A stretch of 46,131 nucleotides of DNA from an uncultured Myxococcaceae bacterium (GTDB lineage: Bacteria > Myxococcota_A > Polyangia > Polyangiales > Ga0077539): the NCBI GenBank assembly GCA_945952225.1, contig CAMFHP010000066.1, forward strand, positions 1 through 46,131. Direction: 5' to 3'. Of the stretch, positions 28,874 to 38,937 are shown piece after piece. The notes beneath the pieces are model-generated. The model was not told the origin of the DNA. It did no database searches and saw only the letters and a list, made by a program, of their open reading frames with translations. Both the position numbers and the translations under genes were made by a program. Position 1 is the stretch's first letter, and the number at the start of each line of letters is the position of its first letter.

Positions 28874-31234
28874 ATGCACTTGAAGACGAGAGCCTCTCTC
28901 TGGATCGCGGCGATCGCGGCGATCGGCGTGGCCGCCCCGGGCTGTGGCGACACGGTCACCTCGGCGCCCCCCGCCGACGTGGCCGTGGCCGACCGCACCG
29001 ACGGGTCGAGCACCGACGGACCGAGCACCGACACCGCAACGCCCGACGGGTCGAGCACCGACGGATCGACCGTGGACGTGCCGAACACCGACAGCGCGAC
29101 GCCCGACAGCGGCGACGACGTGGTGACCGTCGACGCGGGTGACGACGTGCCCGCCCTCGACGGCGGCGGCATGGACGTTCCCGACCTCGACATCCCGGGC
29201 CTCGACGTGGTGATGCCCGACGTGCCCGTGGCGTGCGCGCCGGGCGAGATCCGCTGCGGCGACGCGTGCGTCGATCCCCTCACGAGCCCGACCAACTGCG
29301 GCGCCTGCGGCACGAGCTGTTCGAGCGGCCAGGTGTGCTCGTCGGGCGCGTGCACCATGGCCTGCACCACGGGTCTCACGGCGTGCAGCGGCGCGTGCGT
29401 CGACCTCCAGTCGAGCAACGACCACTGTGGCGCCTGCGGCCGCGCCTGCGCGGGCGGAACCACCTGCGTGGCCGGCACCTGCGCGTGCCCCGCGGGCCAG
29501 ACGCTCTGCGGCGGCGCCTGCGTCGACACCCGCAGCAACACCCTGAACTGCGGCGCCTGCGGCACCTCGTGTGGCATGGGCCAGGTGTGCTCGGCGGGCA
29601 CCTGCTCGACGACCTGCGCGGCGGGCACGACGAACTGCGGCGGCGCGTGCATCAGCACCGCGAGCGACAACAACAACTGCGGCGGCTGCGGCGTGGTCTG
29701 CGCCGGCGGCACCACCTGCGTGATGGGCGCCTGCGCGTGCCCCTCGGGTCAGACCCAGTGCGGCGGCGTCTGCACCGCCACCGCGACGGACGCGCGCAAC
29801 TGCGGCGCCTGCGGCCGCGCGTGCGCCGTCGGCCAGGTGTGCGCGGCGGGCTCGTGCATCGTCGAGTGCCCCGCGGGCACCACGAACTGCGGCGGCGTCT
29901 GCTACGACCTCAACGCGAGCAACGCGAACTGCGGCGCGTGTGGCGTGGCCTGCACCGGCGGTGCGTCGTGCACCGCGGGCCGCTGCGGCTGCCCGACGGG
30001 TCAGACGAGCTGCTCGGGCGCCTGCGTGAACACGCAGAGTGACGTGGCGAACTGCGGCATGTGCGGCCGCGCGTGTCCCTCGGGCCAGGCGTGCTCGGGC
30101 GGCACCTGCATGGTGGTCTGCGCGACGGGCACCACGAACTGCGGCGGGTCGTGCGTGAGCACGCAGACCGACGCGAACAACTGCGGCGCGTGCGGCTCGC
30201 GCTGCACCGGCGGCCAGGTCTGCAACGCGGGCCGCTGCGGCTGCCCGACGGGCCAGATCCTCTGCGGCGGCGTGTGCGTCGACCCGCAGACGAGCGCGAC
30301 GAACTGCGGCTCGTGCGGCAACCTCTGCGCGGGCGCCACGACGTGCCGCGCGGGCATCTGCGCGTGCCCGACGGGTCAGATGCTCTGCGGCGGCGTGTGC
30401 ACCGACACGACGAACAACCGGAACAACTGCGGCGCGTGCAACAACCGCTGCGGCGCCACGCAGGTGTGCAGCGCGGGCACGTGCGGCACGACCTGCTCGA
30501 CGGGCCTCACGAACTGCGGCGGCAACTGCGTCAACACGCAGACGTCGAACAACAACTGCGGCGCGTGCGGACGTCAGTGCCCCACGGGCGCGACCTGCAC
30601 GAGCGGCATGTGCGCGTGCCCGACGGGCACCACGGCCTGCGGCGGCACCTGCGCGAACACGCAGACCGACAACCTGAACTGCGGCGGCTGCGGCATGCGC
30701 TGCACCGGCGGCTCGACCTGCATGGCCGGTCGCTGCACCTGCCCCACGGGTCAGACGCTCTGCAACGGCACCTGCGTGAACACGCAGACCAGCACGGGGA
30801 ACTGCGGCGCCTGCGGCCGCGCCTGCGCGACGGGTCAGAGCTGCGTCGCCGGCGCGTGCGTGTGCCCGACGGGCAACACGATGTGCGGCACGGCCTGCGT
30901 GAACCTGCAGACCAGCTCGACGAACTGCGGCTCGTGCGGGAACACCTGCGCCGGCGGCACGACCTGCCAGATGGGCCGCTGCGCCTGCCCCACGGGCCAG
31001 ACGCTCTGCGGCGGCACCTGCGTGAACCTCCAGACCAGCACGACGAACTGCGGCGCCTGCGGCACGCGCTGCGGCACCTTCCAGGCGTGCAACATGGGCA
31101 TGTGCGCGTGCCCGATGGGCTCCACGCTCTGCGGCACGGCCTGCACGCTCACGAACTTCGACCCGAACAACTGCGGCACCTGCGGCAACGTCTGCGCGCG
31201 CGGCACCACCTGCCGCATGGGCACCTGCCGCTGA
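28874..31234 (+). CDS. Cys-rich lipoprotein with 16 Stig1-like repeats
   Basis: A 786-residue exported lipoprotein. AAGGAGG lies 10 bases before ATG 28874, and the signal ends GVAAPGC (C24). An Asp/Ser/Thr-rich stalk (about 30-120) is followed by 16 tandem repeats of about 41-43 residues to the end. Each has the frame C.g.C.......nCg.Cg..C..g..C..g.C, eight or more Cys probably disulphide-bonded. Such Stig1-like arrays are common in myxobacterial surface proteins. Repeats 3-8 alternate between a GQTxC form and a GTTNC form, as if a two-repeat unit had been copied. No C-terminal sorting signal is present. The 262 bases upstream contain TTGAAA at 28734 but no clear -10. Confidence 0.92.
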   Translation: MHLKTRASLWIAAIAAIGVAAPGCGDTVTSAPPADVAVADRTDGSSTDGPSTDTATPDGSSTDGSTVDVPNTDSATPDSGDDVVTVDAGDDVPALDGGGMDVPDLDIPGLDVVMPDVPVACAPGEIRCGDACVDPLTSPTNCGACGTSCSSGQVCSSGACTMACTTGLTACSGACVDLQSSNDHCGACGRACAGGTTCVAGTCACPAGQTLCGGACVDTRSNTLNCGACGTSCGMGQVCSAGTCSTTCAAGTTNCGGACISTASDNNNCGGCGVVCAGGTTCVMGACACPSGQTQCGGVCTATATDARNCGACGRACAVGQVCAAGSCIVECPAGTTNCGGVCYDLNASNANCGACGVACTGGASCTAGRCGCPTGQTSCSGACVNTQSDVANCGMCGRACPSGQACSGGTCMVVCATGTTNCGGSCVSTQTDANNCGACGSRCTGGQVCNAGRCGCPTGQILCGGVCVDPQTSATNCGSCGNLCAGATTCRAGICACPTGQMLCGGVCTDTTNNRNNCGACNNRCGATQVCSAGTCGTTCSTGLTNCGGNCVNTQTSNNNCGACGRQCPTGATCTSGMCACPTGTTACGGTCANTQTDNLNCGGCGMRCTGGSTCMAGRCTCPTGQTLCNGTCVNTQTSTGNCGACGRACATGQSCVAGACVCPTGNTMCGTACVNLQTSSTNCGSCGNTCAGGTTCQMGRCACPTGQTLCGGTCVNLQTSTTNCGACGTRCGTFQACNMGMCACPMGSTLCGTACTLTNFDPNNCGTCGNVCARGTTCRMGTCR

Positions 31235-31252
31235 GACCGTCGCAGCGCGAGA

Positions 31253-31283
31253 CTCCGCGGCGCGTCGTGTGACCGCCGCGGAG
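31253..31283. terminator. 10-bp perfect hairpin after the Cys-rich lipoprotein
   Basis: CTCCGCGGCG (31253-31262) and CGCCGCGGAG (31274-31283) pair perfectly around an 11-base loop, starting 18 bases after the stop. There is no T-tract. GCGCG and CGCGC just outside could extend it past a small bulge. Confidence 0.55.
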
Positions 31284-31381
31284 CGCGCGCTCCGGTCGCC
31301 CCGCTCGCCTCGTCACTCCCCTCCCCCACAGGTCGACTGCTTCGCGCGACGCCACCGTTCGGCGCTCGTTGCAGCGCGCCG

Positions 31382-31410
31382 TTGACACGCACACCCGCGG
31401 TCGCCGAGAT
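31382..31410 (+). promoter_or_regulatory. Candidate leaderless promoter for the aldo/keto reductase
   Basis: TTGACA (31382-31387), a 17-base spacer and a weak CGAGAT (31405-31410) would place the transcript start at about 31417-31420, on the ATG itself. No Shine-Dalgarno sequence precedes the ATG. Confidence 0.4.
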
Positions 31411-31419
31411 GCGTGTCCG

Positions 31420-32403
<984 letters not shown>

Positions 32404-32410
32404 GCGGCGA

Positions 32411-32869
32411 CTACTTCTGCAGCTCGCGCACGATGCGGAGCGCCTCGGTCACGTGGGCCGTGGCGCGGATCTGCGAGTCGAACGCGTGTCGCACGACGCC
32501 GGTCTTGTCGATCACGAAGGTCACGCGGCCGGGGATCAACCCGAGGAGCGAGGGCTTCACGCCGAAGGCCTTGCGCGCCGCGCCCGATGCGTCGGTGAAG
32601 AGACGGAACGGCAGGCGGTGCCGCTCGACGAAGCGCGCGTGCGAGTCGCGACCGTCGGCGCTCACGCCCACCACGTCGGCGCCGGCGTCGGTGAAATCCT
32701 GGTAGCTGTCGCGAAAGGAGCAGGCCTCGGCGGTGCAGCCGGGGGTGTCGTCCTTCGGGTAGAAATAGAGCACGAGGGCGCGGTCGCCGAGGAGGTCGCG
32801 GACCTTCACGGCGCGGCCGTCGGAGCCTTCGAGGGTGACGTCGGGGAGGGTGTCGCCGGGTTTCAACAT
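32411..32869 (-). CDS. bcp: Thioredoxin-dependent peroxiredoxin Bcp
   Basis: A 152-residue peroxiredoxin Q (Bcp). The peroxidatic Cys is C45 and the resolving Cys C50 in DTPGCTAEACSFRD, the CxxxxC form of Bcp. It also has LVLYFYPKDD (32-41), RHRLPFRLFTDASG and VTFVIDKTGVVRHAF. It would reduce peroxides with thioredoxin in the cytoplasm. It is convergent with the reductase gene, 7 bases between stops, and divergent from the PTH2-like gene. Confidence 0.95.
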   Translation of the reverse strand: MLKPGDTLPDVTLEGSDGRAVKVRDLLGDRALVLYFYPKDDTPGCTAEACSFRDSYQDFTDAGADVVGVSADGRDSHARFVERHRLPFRLFTDASGAARKAFGVKPSLLGLIPGRVTFVIDKTGVVRHAFDSQIRATAHVTEALRIVRELQK

Positions 32870-32964
32870 GGTTGCGCATGGGATGCTCGCACGGGGCGCG
32901 CGGATACCGCGTGCAAAGTTGCGCGGCGCTCCCCGTGGTCGCCCTGTGGTAGACGGCCCGCGCG

Positions 32965-33732
32965 ATGCCCGTCTACGACCACGACCGCGACCGCGAAGAG
33001 GCCGCCGACGCCCGCGCCACGCAGGAAGACCCGTCGGTGATGTACCTCGTGGTGCGCAAGGTCCACGGGTGCTCGCTCGAAGCGCTGATGGTCGCCGCGG
33101 CGCAGGCCACGCTCGACTGCGCGATGCGCTGGAGCGACGACCCCCGCTACGCCGACGAGTTTGCGTACTGGGGCGAGCGGTCGTTTCGCAAGGTCTGCCT
33201 CCGCGCCAACGAGAAGGAGTGGCCGCGCGTCGCGGACTTCGACGCCGGCGTCGGACGCGTGAACGGTGAGGTGGTGGTGCGGGCGCTGCCGCCGCGGCGA
33301 CGGAGTGCGAGAGAGAAACTCCTCGGACAGCTCCAGGCCTACAACGCCGCGCGGGCCGAGCTCGCGCAGACGCCCGTGGCGCTCGATGGGAACGTCACGG
33401 CGATGGCCCTCGTGGTGAACGGCGCCCTCGACATGCGATGCGGCAAGCTCGCGGCGCAGATCGGACACGCCATCCTGCTCGGGGCCACGGTGTTCTCGTC
33501 GCGCGATCCCGACGCGATGCGCGCGTGGGCGGAAGGGGGCTTCGCGTGCGCGGTGCTCCGCGCCGAGGGCGAGGTGTGGGGCGCGCTCCAACGCGAGGAG
33601 GCGTGCGCGCTCATTCGCGACGCGGGGCTCACCGAGATCGAGCGCGGGAGCGAGACCGTGCTCGCGCTTCGCCCCGCGGTGCTGTCGCAGTGGAGCGAGC
33701 GCGTGCGCGCGCTGCCGCGCATCGGGGGATGA
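32965..33732 (+). CDS. Tandem PTH2-fold protein (peptidyl-tRNA hydrolase II-like)
   Basis: A 255-residue protein. The C-terminal half (145-240) is PTH2-like: MALVVNGALDMRCGKLAAQI with GHA (161-169), then RDAGLTEIERGSETVLALRP (218-237), matching the family DAGxTxI..Gt.Tvlai. The N-terminal half (25-112) echoes the same order: MYLVVRKVHGCSLEALMVAA, a WGERSFRKVCLRA strand, DFDAGVGRVNGEVVVRALPP. It looks like a degenerate second copy without the GK and GHA residues. PTH2 recycles peptidyl-tRNA in archaea and eukaryotes; some bacterial homologues act elsewhere, so the activity here is open. A GGTAGAC element about 15 bases upstream may be a -10. Confidence 0.78.
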   Translation: MPVYDHDRDREEAADARATQEDPSVMYLVVRKVHGCSLEALMVAAAQATLDCAMRWSDDPRYADEFAYWGERSFRKVCLRANEKEWPRVADFDAGVGRVNGEVVVRALPPRRRSAREKLLGQLQAYNAARAELAQTPVALDGNVTAMALVVNGALDMRCGKLAAQIGHAILLGATVFSSRDPDAMRAWAEGGFACAVLRAEGEVWGALQREEACALIRDAGLTEIERGSETVLALRPAVLSQWSERVRALPRIGG

Positions 33733-33735
33733 GCG

Positions 33736-34752
33736 TCAGTCGCGGGTGGTGAAGCGCGAGAGGGCGCTCCACGCGTTGCGCACAAAATTGGGCGCGAGGG
33801 CGTGGTCGAGGCCGTCGACGATCTGCACGGTGGCGCGGTCGCCGAGCTCGCGTCCCAGCGCGCACGTGAAGGCCACGGACACGATGTCGTCGCGGTTGCC
33901 GTGGGCGAGAAATGCGCGGGGCACACGTCCCGCGGGCGCGAGGGCCATGCGCGAGGTCGAGGGCGCGCAGGTCTGGGCGCACCAGCCGGGCTCGGTGGCG
34001 AGCGCCGCGCAGGTGGTGCCCGCGCCGCGGAAGGTGCACTCGCTCCGATAGCCGCAGCGGATGACGCCCGCGCACGAGCTCGCGAAGCCCGCGATCTGCG
34101 GCGCGAGGGTGGCCGCCACGTGCCACGCGAAGAAGCCTCCGTTCGAATGGCCCATCGCGTAGGTGCGCAGCGGATCGGTGCCGAGCGCGCGCTGTGACTC
34201 GGCGATCACCGCGCGCACGAAGACCAGGTCGCGGTTGGTGGTCGGGTCGCGGTCGACGATGTTCCACATGCGCGCGTAGAGGTCGGGGCTGCGGTGGTCG
34301 GCGTTCGCGGGATTGCCCTGGAGGTCTTCGCCCTGGAGCGTGACGGCCACGAAGCCCAGCTCATCGGAGGCTCCGTCGATGCGCGACTCGGTGGCGAAAT
34401 CGTCGGCGGACCCGTTGGTGCCGTGAAAGCCCAGCACCAGCGGCGCCCCCGCGGCGAGCGTCGGCGGAACGTGCACCCGCGCCGTGCGGGCCGTGCCGTT
34501 GATCGTGAGGGTGAAGGTTCCGCTCGCGCGCGTGAAGCCGCCGGTGTAGCGCGGCGCGGGCAGCGCGGGCGTCGTGGTGCCGATGTCGACGGGCGCATCG
34601 GCGGTGACCGGCGCGTCGGCGGTGATGGGCGCATCGACGGGGCGCGGGGCGTCGCCCGACGAGGCATCGTCGGCGACCACGGGGATCACGGTGGACCGGC
34701 ACGCGGCGAGCGCGAACACAGCCACACACAGGGCTCTCAAGGAGGTGCGCAT
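33736..34752 (-). CDS. Esterase lipoprotein, PHB-depolymerase/feruloyl-esterase (LpqC) type
   Basis: A 338-residue exported esterase. The signal ends FALAAC (C18) and an Asp/Ala/Pro-rich spacer (about 29-68) precedes the alpha/beta-hydrolase domain. The oxyanion region is GFHGTNGSADDF (108-119), the nucleophile S203 lies in MGHSNGG, the acid is D288 or D289 (GNRDDIV) and the base H317 (DGLDHALAP). Several extra Cys (227-262) probably form disulphides, as in secreted relatives. It lies 30 bases downstream of the FG-GAP-like lipoprotein gene and is probably last in that operon. Substrate may be a polyester or aromatic ester. Confidence 0.9.
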   Translation of the reverse strand: MRTSLRALCVAVFALAACRSTVIPVVADDASSGDAPRPVDAPITADAPVTADAPVDIGTTTPALPAPRYTGGFTRASGTFTLTINGTARTARVHVPPTLAAGAPLVLGFHGTNGSADDFATESRIDGASDELGFVAVTLQGEDLQGNPANADHRSPDLYARMWNIVDRDPTTNRDLVFVRAVIAESQRALGTDPLRTYAMGHSNGGFFAWHVAATLAPQIAGFASSCAGVIRCGYRSECTFRGAGTTCAALATEPGWCAQTCAPSTSRMALAPAGRVPRAFLAHGNRDDIVSVAFTCALGRELGDRATVQIVDGLDHALAPNFVRNAWSALSRFTTRD

Positions 34753-34782
34753 CGGGGGCGCGAGGATCGCACAGCGCGGGCG

Positions 34783-36657
34783 TCAGCGCCTCGTCGCGCG
34801 CGGACGTTCCAACAGCCACACCTCGGTGCCTGCCATGGCCGCGAGGGCGCGCGCGTCGTTGGTGGGCGTGAGGTCGGTGAGCGTCGCGAAGCGTCCCGTG
34901 AGGCTCGCGGGAGACCAGCGCCGCCACGCGTTGCGCTCGCGCACCCACACGCCCGACAGACCGGGCATCGCCATCGCCGCGCCGTTGGGCGACACCGCCG
35001 CGCCCGCCGCGAAGCCCGCGCCCGGAGACTCGTTGAGCGCGAGCCGCGTCACGCCCGCAGGCGCCACGCGATGCACGACGCCGTGCACCGCCACCACGAG
35101 CCCGTCGCGTCCCCAGCCGAGCGCGTGGGCCGCGGAGGGCGCGAGGCCCTGCATCGCCGAAACGTCTTGCAGACAGCGCTGCGCCATCGCGCGCGACGGG
35201 AGCCACGGGATCGTCGTGGCTTCCGCACCCGCGGGGAGCGCCGTGCTCGCGGGCGAGATCACCGCGTCGACGCAGGCCTCGTTCGCGGTCGGACAGCGCA
35301 CCACGGCCACGCCGTCGCATCGCTCGACGAAGCCCGTGATGGCGGTCACTCCGTCGGGCGAGCGAACGAGCACGTCGGAGGCGCTTCCGGGTGCGCCGGG
35401 GGAGAGCGTGAGGGTGGCGACGTCGAGCGATCCGCCCGCGGGGCCGCGGAGGGTGAGCTGCGTGGGCGCGGTGGCGCGGTCGAACGCGAGGGCGCCCTGG
35501 TGCGCGGGCACGATGGCGTCGAGCACGGCGCCCGCGGCGGGTCCGTTGCGCGCGGTGACGGTGCGGTCGGTGAGCGACGCGCGGTCGAGGTCGGACTGCA
35601 CGCGCTCGCTGGTCACCACGCCGAAGGGCCCCGCGGTCTCGGCGCGGAGTTGTGCTTCCGCGGCGGGCGTCTCGCCGGCGTTGATCCATGCGCGGGCGTA
35701 GAGGTCGGCAGCGCCGTTCGTGGGGGCGCCCCCGCAGTCGAATCCCGTGGAGCCCTGGAAGCGCACGCGGGCCATCGCGCTGTCGGCGCAGAAGGCCCTG
35801 CGGAGGCGCTCGTAGTCGTCGAGGGTGGCGAGGGCTTCGAGGGCGCCGTTGCGGCCGCTGGAGAGGCTCCTGCGCGCCGCGGCGGGGTTCGCCTGGAGCG
35901 AGGTCGAGGGCTCGGAGGTGTCGCGCGCGAGGGCTCCGGCGCGTTCGAAGAAGGTCACCCGCGCCGAGGCCCGCTGCGGCGCACCGGGACGTCCCGCAGA
36001 GAGGCCCACGGAGACCTCGTCGCGTCCGTCTCCGTCGAGGTCGACGCCTTCGAGGCGCAGCGTGAGGGCCGTGTCGGCGAGCGCGCCCGCGGCGAGGCTC
36101 GCGCGCTGCTTCACCGCGGGCGTGGCCGAGAGCGCGAGGAGGAGCTGCTCCTCGGCGAGCGACGCGCCCTGCACCGCGGGCTCACAACGGAACGAGACCG
36201 TGACCGAGCGCGGCGAGGTCTGGCGCAGCGCGCTCGTGGCGCAGCGCGACTCCGTGGGGTTCGCGTCGGCGACCGGGAGCGACTGCCACACGTTGCCCTG
36301 ACGGCGCAGCACCGCGGGCGGACGCGCCGTGTTGTCGAGGCCCGTGCGCGCGACGACGAGCCCGTCGGGGGCGCTGTCGCCGTCGAGGTCGACGCGAAGG
36401 TACGCGGTGAAGCGCGCGCCCTCGTCGCAGGTGGCCGTGGCGCCGTCGGCGAGGAGCGTGCGTCCGTCGCCGGTGACCGCGGTGCCCTCGACGGGCTCGA
36501 AGCGCACCACGGAGAGCGCGCCGTCGGCGTTCGAAGCGTCGGCGGCGGGCTCGACGGCGACGGTGTGCACGTCGCTGTGGAAGTTCACCGTCGGCGCGCG
36601 CTTCGGGCACGCGGCGAGCGCGAGGGCCATCGCGGCGAGCGGCGCGCGGCGGATCAT
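34783..36657 (-). CDS. FG-GAP/VCBS-like lipoprotein, 624 aa
   Basis: Signal ends LALAAC (C17), a clean lipobox. Two Ca-binding-like loops, DLDGDSAPDGL (about 90-100) and DLDGDGRDEVS (about 203-213), are typical of FG-GAP/VCBS repeats. The C-terminal half has propeller-like strands (GWGRDGLVVAVHGVVHRVAP, GVWVRERNAWRRWSP), so a beta-propeller is likely, exposed outside the inner membrane. The ATG at 36657 overlaps the RNase R stop by 4 bases (ATGA), tying an export gene to an RNase gene. Function unknown; it may bind carbohydrate or protein. Confidence 0.82.
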   Translation of the reverse strand: MIRRAPLAAMALALAACPKRAPTVNFHSDVHTVAVEPAADASNADGALSVVRFEPVEGTAVTGDGRTLLADGATATCDEGARFTAYLRVDLDGDSAPDGLVVARTGLDNTARPPAVLRRQGNVWQSLPVADANPTESRCATSALRQTSPRSVTVSFRCEPAVQGASLAEEQLLLALSATPAVKQRASLAAGALADTALTLRLEGVDLDGDGRDEVSVGLSAGRPGAPQRASARVTFFERAGALARDTSEPSTSLQANPAAARRSLSSGRNGALEALATLDDYERLRRAFCADSAMARVRFQGSTGFDCGGAPTNGAADLYARAWINAGETPAAEAQLRAETAGPFGVVTSERVQSDLDRASLTDRTVTARNGPAAGAVLDAIVPAHQGALAFDRATAPTQLTLRGPAGGSLDVATLTLSPGAPGSASDVLVRSPDGVTAITGFVERCDGVAVVRCPTANEACVDAVISPASTALPAGAEATTIPWLPSRAMAQRCLQDVSAMQGLAPSAAHALGWGRDGLVVAVHGVVHRVAPAGVTRLALNESPGAGFAAGAAVSPNGAAMAMPGLSGVWVRERNAWRRWSPASLTGRFATLTDLTPTNDARALAAMAGTEVWLLERPRATRR

Positions 36658-38891
36658 CGACGGCCTCCCTTGCGCCCCTTCTTCTTCTGCGGATCGGGCT
36701 TCTTCTTCGAAGGCGCGTTGCGCTGCGGCTTCGCCTTGCGGCGCGCTTCGAGGGGCACCTTGAAGTACACCGTGCGACGGGCCATGGAGACGTCGGCGAT
36801 CTCGACGGTCACCGTCTCGCCGAGCGCGAAGGTCACGCCCGACGTGTGCGTGCACGCGACGCCGAGCTCGTCGACCTGCCACTCGGCGTTGCCCGTTCCT
36901 GCGCCGCCGAGGCCGAGGCGGATCATGCCCGCGAGGAAGGGGTCTTCGATCTCGGCGAAGGGTCCGGCGCCGGTGACCGAGGTGATGGTCGCCGTGTGGA
37001 GCTCGCCCACGTGGGCCTTCGCGACGGTGCAGCGGTAGAGGTCGAGCACCTCGCGTTCGACGTCCATCGCGCGGCGTTCGAGGCGCGACGACACGGCGGC
37101 GGCGCGGGCGGCGGCCTCGGTGGCGGCCTCGCTGCGATCGGGCTTCTCGCGGCGCGCGATGGCCCGCACCACGCGGTGCACGATGAGGTCGGGGTAGCGA
37201 CGGATCGGCGACGTGAAGTGCAGGTACGCCTCGGACGCGAGCCCGAAGTGCCCGGTGTTCACCGACGCGTAGCGCGCCTGCGGGAGCGCGCGGAGGAGAA
37301 GCATCCCGAGGATGCGCGCCTCGGGTCTTCCCTCGACCTTGCGCAGCACGGCGGAGAGCTTGCGGGGCACGCGTCCCGCTTCGACGTCGACGCGGTGTCC
37401 GTAGGCCTGGGCCACGGCGGCGAAGCGCGCGAGGTGCTCCTCGTCGGGGCGGCCGTGCACGCGGTAGACGGCGGGGATGTCCTTCGCGACGCACACCTCG
37501 GCGACGGCCTCGTTGGCGAGCAGCATGAGCTCCTCGATCACGCTGTAGGCCCTGCGGATGCCGGGGTCGCGGCGCGACTGGTACACGTGCTCGGGCGTGC
37601 GTCCGTCGGCGGCCATGCGCACGCGGGGCTCGGGAAGGTCGAGGTCGAGCGCGCCGCGCTTCATGCGACGACGACGGAGCAGCCCCGCGAGATCGGCGGC
37701 CACCTGGAGGTCGGGCACGAGGGCCTCGGGCACGCCGTGTCCTTCGGGGGGAGACTCGGTCCACCCGAGGGCGCGGGCGGCCATGGTGTACGTGAGCCGC
37801 GCGCGGGAGCGCATCACGCCCTCGACGAGCTTCGCAGACTCCACGGACCCATCGGGACCGAGCTGCACGATCACCGCGAGCACGAGGCGGTCACGGTCTG
37901 CGAGCAGCGACGCGAGGTTGCTCGACAGCTCGCGCGGCAACATCGGAATCGCGCGGTCGGGCAGGTAGATGCTCGTGCCGCGCGCGAGGGCCGCGGTGTC
38001 GGTGGCCGTGCCCGGACGGACGTAGTGCGACACGTCGGCGATGGCGATGGTCGCGGTGTAGCCCCCGTCTTCGCGACGGAGCACGTGCACGGCGTCGTCG
38101 TGGTCGCGCGCGTCGTCGGGGTCGATGGTGGTGAGCGGCACGTCGCGGAGGTCGGTGCGCGCCGCGATGTCGTCGGCCGTGGGGTCGTCGGGCAGGGCCT
38201 TCGCTTCGCGCAACACCTCGTCGGAGAAGCCCTCTTCGACGCCCTCGCGGATCACCACCTTGCGCACCTCGACGTCGAGGTCGCCCGAGGCGCCGAGGGT
38301 CTCCTTCACGCGCCCGGTGGGGGTCTCGCCGCCGTGCTCGGGCCAGCGGGTGATCTCGGCGACCACGGCCGCGCCATCGGCCGCGCCCGCCGCGTCGTCG
38401 ACGAGAATGGGTCCGCGGATGCGCGCGTCGTCGGGCTCGACCCACGCGCCCTTGAGCCGCACACGAAGGGTGCCGGGCACCAGGGGCGGACGGCGGGTGA
38501 TCACCTCGACCACGACGCCCTCGCGGCCGCGGTCGCCCTGCTGCGCGTTCACGGCCACGAGGTCGCCGTGCATGGCCCCGAGCACGCCGGTCGCGGGGAT
38601 GAACACGTCGTCGCCGCCGTCGTTCGGGAGCACGAACGCGAAGCCCCGCGGGTGCTGGTGGAAGTTGCCTTCGAGGCGTGCGCCGCGGGCGCGCGGGAGT
38701 CGGTAGCGCGAGCCGGGCATCGACGCGAGGAGGCCCCGCGACACGAGGGCGTCGAGGGCCTCGCCGAGCGCGTGGCGCGACGAGAGCGGGAGGTCGAGGC
38801 GGCGTCCGATGTCGCTGACGTGCATCGGGTGCGAGGCGCTGTCACGCAGCGCGGCGAGCAGGGCCGCGTCGTCGGGAATCACTGGTTTCAT
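36654..38891 (-). CDS. rnr: Ribonuclease R
   Basis: A 745-residue 3'-to-5' exoribonuclease. The order is an N-terminal winged-helix-like segment (1-65), cold-shock OB domains (70-190), the RNB catalytic domain with IDPDDARDHDDAV (256-268, metal-binding Asp), a C-terminal S1 domain (about 650-725) and a Lys/Arg tail (KKKPDPQKKKGRKGGRR). The tail and winged helix fit RNase R rather than RNase II. It degrades structured RNA and helps tmRNA-linked decay. It lies 46 bases downstream of the PQQ-like gene and overlaps the next gene by 4 bases. Confidence 0.96.
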   Translation of the reverse strand: MKPVIPDDAALLAALRDSASHPMHVSDIGRRLDLPLSSRHALGEALDALVSRGLLASMPGSRYRLPRARGARLEGNFHQHPRGFAFVLPNDGGDDVFIPATGVLGAMHGDLVAVNAQQGDRGREGVVVEVITRRPPLVPGTLRVRLKGAWVEPDDARIRGPILVDDAAGAADGAAVVAEITRWPEHGGETPTGRVKETLGASGDLDVEVRKVVIREGVEEGFSDEVLREAKALPDDPTADDIAARTDLRDVPLTTIDPDDARDHDDAVHVLRREDGGYTATIAIADVSHYVRPGTATDTAALARGTSIYLPDRAIPMLPRELSSNLASLLADRDRLVLAVIVQLGPDGSVESAKLVEGVMRSRARLTYTMAARALGWTESPPEGHGVPEALVPDLQVAADLAGLLRRRRMKRGALDLDLPEPRVRMAADGRTPEHVYQSRRDPGIRRAYSVIEELMLLANEAVAEVCVAKDIPAVYRVHGRPDEEHLARFAAVAQAYGHRVDVEAGRVPRKLSAVLRKVEGRPEARILGMLLLRALPQARYASVNTGHFGLASEAYLHFTSPIRRYPDLIVHRVVRAIARREKPDRSEAATEAAARAAAVSSRLERRAMDVEREVLDLYRCTVAKAHVGELHTATITSVTGAGPFAEIEDPFLAGMIRLGLGGAGTGNAEWQVDELGVACTHTSGVTFALGETVTVEIADVSMARRTVYFKVPLEARRKAKPQRNAPSKKKPDPQKKKGRKGGRR

Positions 38892-38937
38892 AGGGTGTTT
38901 CGAAGAGAGGCTGCGAGGAGGTGGGCGGCGCGGAGGG

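Noticed and set aside
34294-37038. A 914-residue plus-strand open frame antisense to the FG-GAP-like and RNase R genes
   Set aside because: Arg/Gly/His-rich with no domains; the opposite strand encodes recognisable proteins.
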